A stretch of DNA of 64,000 nt from Symbiodinium natans (Eukaryota > Sar > Dinophyceae > Suessiales > Symbiodiniaceae), in assembly GCA_905221605.1 (NCBI GenBank), contig CAJNDS010002501.1, positions 1,016,001 through 1,080,000 on the forward strand. Reading direction: 5' to 3'. Below are positions 44,960 through 53,300 of the stretch, piece by piece. The stretch's first letter is position 1, and the number at the start of each line of letters is the position of its first letter. A model generated the notes under the pieces. The model did no database searches and was not told the origin of the DNA. It saw only the letters and a program-made list of their open reading frames with translations. A program made the position numbers and the translations under genes.

Positions 44960-45335
44960 GTGTGTGTGTGCACCCTGATTCTAAGCTAAGGGTTTTGGAA
45001 AGTCTCTGAGGCTTGGCCGGACATTTCGTGAATGTGTTTTATGCAGGGGGCGCGAGGTCCTTTGACATAGCTCGCGCCAACGAAGCTCTATGTCATCGGG
45101 CAGGAAAACGTACCTGCGCGTGGAGTACCTGGGCAAGTTGTTGCAGCTGGTATCCACTATACTGCTTGTGACATCATGTACCCTCAAAACCCGGAATCCT
45201 CGGTCCTCAAATAATTTCAAGTCCGAACGCTCCAGATGGCTTGCACCTTGGGACATCGGCCACAATTTCGTCACCATGCATAAGATCTTCGGACAGGGAA
45301 GCCAGTGAGAGTTTACTCTCTTATCTCCGTGTGTG
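44960..45335. repeat. segmental duplication, copy 2
   Basis: Near-identical to 44128-44517 except for the 16-bp deletion and scattered changes. Both copies start at a GT microsatellite and end at GTGTG, suggesting recombination between GT runs. Confidence 0.92.
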
Positions 45336-45360
45336 TGTCTGTTGGTTGTGTCTTGGGGTT

Positions 45361-45828
45361 ACATTGGGTCAGCTGTCTAGAAAACAAGGGCTGGCCCTCA
45401 TCAGCGACTTGCGACAGGAGCGGAATTGTGCGCCCTCGTTTGTGAAATTCATCCTGGAACTGCAAGTGCATGTGAAGAATGGGCGTCATCCAAACTCACA
45501 GCGTTATCTCAAACAAAACTGGCGAAGCGAGGATGGCACAGCCTTGTCGAGAAGACACAGAAGCCTTTCGTGTGCCCACTGCCCACGTGCTTCTGCATCC
45601 AAGGCCCGGCATGGAACCCTACACTTTCGCGGCAAGCAGGCTCCTGACCTGGGAGTTTATTCAGCCGCTTCCGGCCCAGGGGAGGGTTCGGGATCAAAGG
45701 TGGGGCAGCGCGTTTCAAATCCCACGAGCACTGGCAGGATTCCTCAATACAGCGACCGCCTCGACACCATCTCCTTCGTGACGCGGGCTGCATTTTGTGC
45801 GGTCTGGGGATGCATGGTAGTGTGGTAG
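45361..45828 (+). CDS. open coding region, unknown protein
   Basis: A frame extending from copy 2 reads QLSRKQGLALISDLRQERNC, APSFVKFILELQVHVKNGRH, then later NPTSTGRIPQYSDRLDTISF and TAG. The middle is Ser- and Arg-rich, and two other plus frames are open there, so introns or frame switches are possible. Confidence 0.45.
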   Translation, partial: TLGQLSRKQGLALISDLRQERNCAPSFVKFILELQVHVKNGRHPNSQRYLKQNWRSEDGTALSRRHRSLSCAHCPRASASKARHGTLHFRGKQAPDLGVYSAASGPGEGSGSKVGQRVSNPTSTGRIPQYSDRLDTISFVTRAAFCAVWGCMVVW

Positions 45829-45859
45829 GGGCATACGAGAGGCCCCGAGCACATGCCTG

Positions 45860-46054
45860 ATGTTCGAAAGTGCATTCAAAGCCTTGCTTTACACATACGA
45901 GGGCATAATGGGGCCATTGGGGCCAGTGGTAGTTAACTGTAGATTCCTTGCAGCTTACATAACCCCCCCCACCCCATACCCGCACTCAAACATCCTCAGC
46001 AGCCACGACATTAATGCATTGAAGTTTGCAGATTCTGGGTTCTTGAGGTCATGA
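45860..46054 (+). CDS. open coding island with ATG, unknown protein
   Basis: MFESAFKALLYTYEGIMGPL, GPVVVNCRFLAAYITPPTPY, PHSNILSSHDINALKFADSG, FLRS, TGA. Convincing composition. Confidence 0.55.
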   Translation: MFESAFKALLYTYEGIMGPLGPVVVNCRFLAAYITPPTPYPHSNILSSHDINALKFADSGFLRS

Positions 46055-46398
46055 TGCAGTGCCTTCATGCCTTCGGAGATGGCTATTGCCACCTGATTGA
46101 CCCAGAGCTGCGCGACATAGGCTCACCCTATGATGTGCTTAAGAGTCCTCCTTGGTATGCGCCCACATGGAGCCATCAAGAGTTGCATTCATGCCTCCCT
46201 CCCGGCCTTTGGGTCAGGTTTCAGGTCTCGGGTTTCCTTCAGAGTCGCTTTGAAGAGATTGAGGGCTTGGAGTTTAGGTGTGAGGGTGAGGTTTCAGACA
46301 TGGGTGCTTGCTCAGGTTACTCACCCATTGCGTCGGACCTTTTCGATGCTTACGAGGCGCACACCACACGGCCCACCCAGGGCCTTTTTTGTCTGTGA
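46051..46398 (+). CDS. open coding island, overlapping the previous by 4 nt
   Basis: MMQCLHAFGDGYCHLIDPEL, RDIGSPYDVLKSPPWYAPTW, then SRFEEIEGLEFRCEGEVSDM and ASDLFDAYEAHTTRPTQGLF, TGA. In the +1 frame relative to 45860-46054; an intron or frameshift may connect them. Confidence 0.48.
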   Translation: MMQCLHAFGDGYCHLIDPELRDIGSPYDVLKSPPWYAPTWSHQELHSCLPPGLWVRFQVSGFLQSRFEEIEGLEFRCEGEVSDMGACSGYSPIASDLFDAYEAHTTRPTQGLFCL

Positions 46399-46568
46399 CA
46401 GGGGCTGGGGCTGGGAGGGATGTAGGGCTTCACGGACCATGGGAGGCATACAGAGCCTCTGAGCCGCGTGCGACTGGGCTGCAGGCGGATTAGGCGGATT
46501 AGGGAGCGGCACTCTGTTTCAAACTGCACTGTGGGCTGTTCCTAGCTCCGGCGGGCCGGGGTGGTAAC

Positions 46569-46766
46569 TTGAGAAGGAGCTGGACTGGAGTAGAGCTCAG
46601 GTATACTTTTGTCAGGCATGTTCGAGGTACAGCATGCCTTCGTCATCTCATCAACCCATATTTCAACCTCCGAGGCAGTTCAGTGGTACTTAGCAGCCTC
46701 AGCTTTCGCAATGGCCCCTTGCAGTTCAGTATATCCTACGTAATCTCCAAGAGGGTGCAGTTCTAG
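46569..46766 (+). CDS. open coding island with ATG, unknown protein
   Basis: MRRSWTGVELRYTFVRHVRG, TACLRHLINPYFNLRGSSVV, LSSLSFRNGPLQFSISYVIS, KRVQF, TAG. Confidence 0.5.
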   Translation: MRRSWTGVELRYTFVRHVRGTACLRHLINPYFNLRGSSVVLSSLSFRNGPLQFSISYVISKRVQF

Positions 46767-46929
46767 ACTACCCCACGAGCCTCGAACATGATCAATAATT
46801 CGAATCATACCTTCGGCGGAATCTTTAAAGCTCAGAGATGTCGCACTCAGCCAAATAAGCCCCTTTAACCCTGAAAAGGCCTTTAAACCCTTGTAAACCC
46901 TCGACCCTGACCCCCTATAAACCCGTGCA

Positions 46930-46982
46930 AAAGTCGATCGACTCGAGCATTAGAGACATCATTGTTCCTTCGGACAAACTCT
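46930..46982 (+). CDS. short terminal exon, unknown protein
   Basis: KSIDSSIRDIIVPSDKL then TGA. Upstream is degenerate CCCTATAAACCC text. Confidence 0.45.
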
Positions 46983-47060
46983 GAGGAGCTGCCACCAGCT
47001 CGCGACGAAGCTTTAGGCGCCCTTGTCGTGACGGGGTATTCTTGGCTTAGGCCTTTGGGG

Positions 47061-47120
47061 TTGGGATGTCCCCCTTAGGGGGTACTATAGTCCTTATGAA
47101 GTATAGGGGGAACATCCCAA
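47061..47120. mobile_element. short inverted-repeat element, family A, copy 7 (short form)
   Basis: TTGGGATGTCCCCCTTAGGG and TATAGGGGGAACATCCCAA bracket only about 20 bp of core. Similar deletion to copy 4. Confidence 0.75.
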
Positions 47121-47233
47121 TGTAGGGGTTACACATTCATTGGGGTTACGGTTTCGTGGTTCTCGGTTCGTTCTTCAGATTCTGCACGACTTGATTTAAG
47201 GCGCTCTTTGAAGGTGATTCTTGAGTTGTTCCG

Positions 47234-47430
47234 TTCTGCCTTTTGTTGAGAATCCCGAGGCATTCTGCAGCATCGCCTGAAGGACTCTCCGATGCACTAC
47301 TGCTCATCTCGTACTATTTGCTTAAGAACCTCCCAAAAATGCCAGATAATCATCCCTATATTGCCCGAAGAATATGTTTATTACTTCCTTTTTTGGGGGG
47401 GCTGGGGGGGGGCTTAAGCAAAGAGTAGCC
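47234..47430 (+). CDS. open coding island, unknown protein
   Basis: The frame RIPRHSAASPEGLSDALLLI, SYYLLKNLPKMPDNHPYIAR, RICLLLPF then a G-rich run and TAG. Confidence 0.5.
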
Positions 47431-47569
47431 TCTCAAGGGCCGCACTATACGGTACCTGGGCGCGGGATTAAGTATAAGGAAGACGACAGCTTGCAAAGGA
47501 CCGGGAAGTTTACCGTGACCTCAAGCGCTAAACCCTAAACCCGGAGCCCTAAACGCTAAACCCTGGACC

Positions 47570-47690
47570 CGCCCTGTCTGGTACGACCTTCCTTCCCAGC
47601 AAGGAGACCTTGACCTTCCAATCGCACGACCCCGCTCGACACTCCCTCCGTGGCGCGTTGCGCCTGTGACCGAAGAAGGGCTGAGGGTTG
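47570..47690 (+). CDS. exon-like island, unknown protein
   Basis: The frame RPVWYDLPSQQGDLDLPIAR, PRSTLPPWRVAPVTEEGLR enters TTGAGGG repeats. Another frame ends at TGA. Confidence 0.43.
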
Positions 47691-47822
47691 AGGGTGCAGG
47701 GCTTGGGGTTCAGGGTTTGGGGTTTAGGGTTGAGGGTTTAGGCGAAGTTTAGGGTCTAGGGTTTAGGGATTATTGGAGTTTCCTTTCGGACTCTGCAGAA
47801 GTTTGGGAGGAAGAGGCACAAA

Positions 47823-48158
47823 ATGACTTGCGGCTTTGAGGGTAGGCACATGGTGCAGTGCGCCGTCATAAGGCGACAAGATATGGATCCTGCATCCAGG
47901 CATCTGGCAACCCTAAACCCACTGTGTAGCACTCCGGAAGCTCTTGCTGTCTCAGGTGGGGTGCCTGCTTCAATGGCTACTCCAGCAGCCTCACGATGGA
48001 AGGAGAGTGAAGAGATCATGTGGGGGGAGGGGGGGGAGGGGGGGGAAGGGGCGTTTACAGGCTTTGCGCGGACTCAGGATTTGGTTTGGTCTGGATGGGA
48101 CGCGCCCTGTCGGGGAGCAAGGCTTCAACGTTCAAGATTCAGTGTTCTCACTGCCTGA
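47823..48158 (+). CDS. open coding region, unknown protein
   Basis: The frame MDPASRHLATLNPLCSTPEA, LAVSGGVPASMATPAASRWK, ESEEIMWGEGG, then ARTQDLVWSGWDAPCRGARL. A minus frame (FHREAAGVAIEAGTPPETAR) is a real competitor. Confidence 0.38.
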   Translation: MTCGFEGRHMVQCAVIRRQDMDPASRHLATLNPLCSTPEALAVSGGVPASMATPAASRWKESEEIMWGEGGEGGEGAFTGFARTQDLVWSGWDAPCRGARLQRSRFSVLTA

Positions 48159-48458
48159 CCTAGCTTTAGGTCTTTGGGGTCGGGGACACCTGTATCTAAG
48201 CCCCAAGCCCTGAGCAAACCCACATCCAACGCACCCCGCATGACAAATGTCAGAAGCAACTCCAACATTGTGGATCATTGAAGTAACACACCTAATACAC
48301 CTAAGATTTCTTGTCTTCAGCAATAAGAGCTGCACCCAGAGTGAAGTGGGCACACGATGCAGAGGAGATACACTGGCAGCGCTCAAGGCAGCACGATGTA
48401 GGGCTTGGGGGCTTTTCAGATTGATTGCTTGTGGGTTTGGAGTTAAGGGCTTGGCAGC

Positions 48459-48677
48459 ATGGGGATTGGCAGCTTAGAGTCTTTCTCACCTTATGGTTTG
48501 CAAGCCGAGGGGGGCTCTGAATCGATGATGCTACCGAGGCTGACATGTCTAGCACGCACGCTTCCTGACTGTCTTGCGACCACGTCACCTGGAAACAGAA
48601 TGCGAGGTTTCCTCGACGAATATCAAGTTGCAGACTTCCAAACCATTCTTGAAACGACGCGCCGCAGGTCACTGTAG
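48459..48677 (+). CDS. coding island, terminal
   Basis: The frame MLPRLTCLARTLPDCLATTS, PGNRMRGFLDEYQVADFQTI, LETTRRRSL, TAG. A 269-codon minus frame (48301-49110) spans the region. It crosses a telomere-like repeat, which makes it less likely to be one exon. Confidence 0.42.
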   Translation: MGIGSLESFSPYGLQAEGGSESMMLPRLTCLARTLPDCLATTSPGNRMRGFLDEYQVADFQTILETTRRRSL

Positions 48678-49134
48678 AAAGCATGGAGTGGCCCAAAAGT
48701 TCGCCAAAGTTGATCCATGAGGAACAGACGCCTGCGTGAAGCATCTCCCGGTCCAGTGGTCTTGACACCCCGCCACCCCCTGGAATGAAGCCTCCTGTTT
48801 TTTCGGGTTTAGGGTTTAGGGTGGACCTGAGGCGGTGGCAGAGAAGTACACCCTGCCAGTGAGCCTTGGATCTTGAAACCTCCCTGCAAAAAAAAACCGG
48901 AGACAATAGCCCCACCTCCGATTTCGGGGACCTATGGGTATCATAATTGAAATACAGCAGTAGTCTCCTGTATGAGGGTTTCAGGAAAGGGCAGAGACGT
49001 CTGAACCCAACGTTGCCAAGAAAATCTGGGAGCGGGGCGGGCCGAACTAGAGGACCTTGGCCACCTAAAGGGACGATCAAGAGGCCGTGAGTAAAGCAAA
49101 CAGTATGCAATGTTCCTCTACATACTAGAAAATG

Positions 49135-49365
49135 CTATTTTCTGTATTCTGGGTACTTCAGGTCTAGTTGAACATGGTGAAGCAGCCCCTGCGGGTAAAC
49201 CCTGGCAAAACATGCTGGAGCCGCTTTGGCTCGAAAGCCCGTCGCACCCGGTTGATTGATGGGTACAGGTTCCAGGGCATATAGGTAAGGTGCAAGTTTC
49301 CTGTGCCGTTTCGCGCCGGGCGACTGCATAGCGGGTGCGCCCTTCCGAAGGAGGTTGGGAACCAC
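49135..49365 (-). CDS. terminal exon, minus-strand gene of unknown function
   Basis: Minus frame VPNLLRKGAPAMQSPGAKRH, RKLAPYLYALEPVPINQPGA, TGFRAKAAPACFARVYPQGL, LHHVQLDLKYPEYRK, stop at 49135. Good composition; ACTCGAG upstream may be the acceptor. Confidence 0.55.
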   Translation of the reverse strand: MVPNLLRKGAPAMQSPGAKRHRKLAPYLYALEPVPINQPGATGFRAKAAPACFARVYPQGLLHHVQLDLKYPEYRK

Positions 49366-49475
49366 TCGAGTTTGTAGTAGAGCCGGTTTAAGGCTTAGGG
49401 TTTAGGATTTAAGGTTTAGGGTTACCCTGTTCAACTGCTTCGGCCGTTCAAGAAAAAACCCAACCTCCTGTAGGT

Positions 49476-49673
49476 TTATGTCAGAAGGGGATCATGGACA
49501 CAAATGCGAATCTGCCGACGCTGCACTTCAATGCCTGCCTCCGGGCGGACAGCGCCGTTGATGCGCAGAACCGGCCAAAGGATCGCACAAAGTAGGGAGC
49601 CCCCGTCTTCGTAATGCTTCCTCATCCCTGCAACCCCCTCTGAAATAGACCCCAGACCAGAGTCGACCAGCAA
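49476..49673 (-). CDS. exon upstream of 49365, same strand
   Basis: Minus frame LVDSGLGSISEGVAGMRKHY, EDGGSLLCAILWPVLRINGA, VRPEAGIEVQRRQIRICVHD, PLLT. A TTTAGGG-type array separates it from the next exon. Confidence 0.53.
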   Translation of the reverse strand: MLVDSGLGSISEGVAGMRKHYEDGGSLLCAILWPVLRINGAVRPEAGIEVQRRQIRICVHDPLLT

Positions 49674-49824
49674 CCCTAAACCCTACAAATTGAAGATTTT
49701 TATCGCTTGAACCCTGCAAATCTTAGACCCCTGTAAGTAGAAGCCCTAGAACCCATGTAGCCCGCAACCCAGCCCCTGTAGACCCTAAGCTCAAGCCGGG
49801 AGGACTTGTCGTTCACCATGGACG

Positions 49825-50022
49825 TTGCGGACGTACTCGGGACCCGGGGGTTTCGGGCTTAGGTGGGCTGTTTCGTTTGAGTGGGGCTTCGTTTGTGGGC
49901 ATTGTTGCGGACGCTTGAGAATCTCCAGAATGGCCTCCCAACTCTGCATTGGCGACCGAAGCCCTTATAATGCCGCTGCCACGTGGATCGTCCCCGCCTC
50001 GGAATCGAAAAGCAAAACCTGA
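49825..50022 (+). CDS. coding-like island, strand ambiguous
   Basis: The plus frame SFEWGFVCGHCCGRLRISRM, ASQLCIGDRSPYNAAATWIV competes with a 94-codon minus frame. It is just upstream of the kinase and could include its 5' exons. Confidence 0.33.
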   Translation: MRTYSGPGGFGLRWAVSFEWGFVCGHCCGRLRISRMASQLCIGDRSPYNAAATWIVPASESKSKT

Positions 50023-50125
50023 AGCTCATCAACGGATGCGCTCGGGTTTGGGATGCGAGCTCTTCTGGATGGTCTGGGCGTTGGCTTAGGATGGTTCGCG
50101 GATTTGGGGCTGCGACCCCTTGAAG

Positions 50126-50264
50126 GACCGGTGGGTGCTCCATCGTCTATCGGCTGTCCTGCCCGGATTTCGATGCGGAGAAGAAGTCACTGGCAGCAGC
50201 TCGGCGTGTCGTGTTCACGGCATTGCTGGGCAATGGCTCTGAGGAATATTTTCGGGGCTTTTGG
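50126..50264 (+). CDS. kinase exon 1 (glycine-rich loop)
   Basis: CTTGAAG acceptor, then TGGCSIVYRLSCPDFDAEKK and VVFTALLGNGSEEYFRGFW, ending in phase 0 before GTGCGA. TGGCSIVYR fits the GxGxxSxVY nucleotide loop, with a longer than usual beta-2/beta-3 insert. Any further upstream exons were not located. Confidence 0.65.
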
Positions 50265-50323
50265 GTGCGACCACAGCTGTTCTTTCCTGGCATGCACTCC
50301 AGGGCGGCCTGTAATGTTTAATT

Positions 50324-50354
<31 letters not shown>

Positions 50355-53300
50355 TTATTTATTTATTTATTTATTTATATGAAATATATATATATATATG
50401 TATGTACATAAATAAGTAGATTTAGAAATAAATCTCTACATACATACATACATACATACATACATACATACATACATACATGTATATATATATATATATG
50501 CACGTATATATATATATATATATACATACACCCGAACTGCCCAGGCCAAGTTCCTTGTGATCCGCAACGGTCGCCAGCAGGACGACGAGCTGCCTAAAGA
50601 GGCGCATCCAGGTTTTGGTTCTGAGCCTGGGTTTTAGGGTTTAGGGTTCCTGGATTCCAGGTTGCGCGGTTGCCGAAGGGTTAATTATGCACACAATACG
50701 TACACGCAAGTTTGGGTGTTCATACATAGATGTCTGTCATGTATGCAAAGTACCCCTCAAAGATTCAACTCCCCCATGCTGCACCGACCAGTATATGGTT
50801 TCGACCCAGACCGCAAAGACCTGATCTCAAGATCCCCAAGCCCTTTGCGAAGAAAAGGCTGGGATGCTCAAGGAGATCTCTGGCAGCCCTTACATCATGA
50901 AATACCACGGTCTCTTCGAGGTGCCTCCTTGCAGAGGGGAAAAGATGCCCAGGGCAGAGAGGGATACTGAGAGTTCTCTTGCCTTTGCTCACTTTATTTG
51001 GTTTCGTCGTACCTTCTTCTATCTTGAGGCTTCTCGGTACTATTGCGATCCGGGTGGGGCTTCGTTTGCTGCAACCGGCTCGTGACACTCAGCAACCCGT
51101 CAAAGAAGTCGGAGGACTTCATTCTCTCCGAAGACCTACATCCCCAAACATGCATGTCCCACATAAGCCCCAAGCCCTCAGCTCCAAACCCCCGACCTAG
51201 GTGGATCTGGATGCACAGCCGAAGATGCGTGGCTTCTTCACCAAGAGCTCCGCACGGAACCCTCCAAAGACGGCCAGGGTCCCAGCAATTGAGAGCACCA
51301 GCTGGCCCAGTACCTTTTTCCCTGCCGCACAGAGAAAATGCGCGACAAGATTCGACGTAGGTATATGGTATGTGCAACTATTACATATACATATATACAT
51401 ATATATATATATGTATAATACAAACATGTACAATATATGGCACACACACACACCTCGCTTCTGTGATTTGTTGGATGTGTCCAGGGTGGCAAATTCCAAA
51501 TTAACGCGTGGTGAAGGAAGTTCGAGAGTAGCATCATCGGTTCGTGACTTGTCGACTCTTCTGTATACAACATAAAGGTATGTATTCATGTACTCCTATT
51601 ATTCTTACATTCAGGGTTATATATATATATACATGTATATGTATATATACATGATATTGCATTTGTTTATCTCCCATATTTCGGGCACTTCGGGCTCTGA
51701 ATTGCATAGCCCTGCCTGACTTACGCGTACTTCTGGGGTGTCCGACGTGCATGAAGCCACAGAGCCCCCGCCTGGACGGGGTTTAGGTTAGGGTCTAGGG
51801 TTTGGGGATTCAATGTAAACCACCGAAGTGTGCTAAACCCAATGCCCTACACCCCCAAACAACAGAGCCCCCAAAACCCTACACACCAGGATCTCATATC
51901 CCATGCCTTCATGGGTTCAGTCTTTGCATGCACAGACAGATCCTCCTCAACGGCTAAGTTTCTTGTTCTGCCCCTGTAGGGTCCCGAAACCAGCAACCCC
52001 AAACTCTAAAATCTAAAACGCGAGCCCCAAAACCCGAAACCTAAAGCCTATATAAACCCTAAAGCTTCAACGCAAAACCCATGCACAGAACACCCTTATC
52101 CTAACAGTTCGCATATATGGGTATTTCCCAAAATAGGGGTACCCCTTTTATACCCCAAAATAGGGGTACCCCTTTTATACCTCAAATAGAATAGAATCCC
52201 CTTAAAGGGACCCCCAAAAAAGGTACCGCCCCATTATCGGAAACCCCCATATGGAGTGGTGCCCTCCCGCGCCGAGGGGAGCGTCTCTCCTGTTGTGCCG
52301 CCAAGCACGGGGCGCTTCCTCTTGGAGGCCTGTCTTTGGGTTTAGGATTTAGGGTTTTGGTTAGGGGGGTTTAGGGTTTAGGGGCTTGGGGTTTGGGGTT
52401 TAGGGTTTAGGGTTTAGAGTTTTTTCGAGTTTAGGGCTGGTTTTTACTGCAGGAGCTCTGCTGCTGCACGCTCCACAACCTGGTCGACAACTTTTCGTTC
52501 AAGGAGTCTCTGAAATCTACCTAGGGGCTTGCTTGACCCTAAACCCTAAACCCAAACCCTGCAGGGTTCATAGCCTGGCCCATTTGGCCCTAAACTAGCA
52601 GACCCCAGATTCTGCGGAAGCCACTCGCCCACGTGCATCACGAAGCAAGATTCTCAAGATCGGGGATTAGGGTTTGAGGCTTAAACCTTTAGGTTTAGGG
52701 TTTAGGGCGTTTAGGCTTCAGGGGGTTTAGGGTTTAGGGGGTTTAGGGGGTTTAGGGCTCAGATAACCCCAAGGGCTACAGTAAACCCTAAACCCTAAAC
52801 CCTAGACCTTGCTAGGAAACCGAAACCCTCTACACCCTAAACCTCCTAAACCCCAAAATTCAATGAGAAGGGTTTAGGGTTTAGGGTTTAGGGTTTCCTA
52901 AAAACCCCCAAACTTCAATGAGAGGAGTCTGAGGCCGCCTTCACACTGAACTCGGCCCTTCATGGCCTCCAGCACTTGCATGACCTTGGCAGCTGGGTCC
53001 CATTTCTCAGGATCCCGAATCCTTACGTTTAGGGTTTAGGATGTAACAGGGTTTAGGATGTAATAGGGTTTAGGGTTTAGGGTTTAGGGTTTAGGGTTTA
53101 GGGTTTAGGAAGATAGTCCCTGAAAATTGCAGGATTCCCTTATCAATACGGACCCCAAGAAGGCACCCCTAATGTCAGAAACCCCCAGATGGTCCCCTTT
53201 GGGGTTACGATCGCGGCCCGGGGCTATAATTTTGAATTCACTCCTCCCCCTCGCTTGTTAAAGCTCCATGGCTTTGAGCCGTTTGAAGGCTTCCCTGGGC

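Noticed and set aside
48301..49110. 269-codon minus ORF
   Set aside because: It crosses a telomere-like repeat and overlaps a strong plus-strand island (GFLDEYQVADFQTILETT); length alone is not convincing, though it is not excluded.
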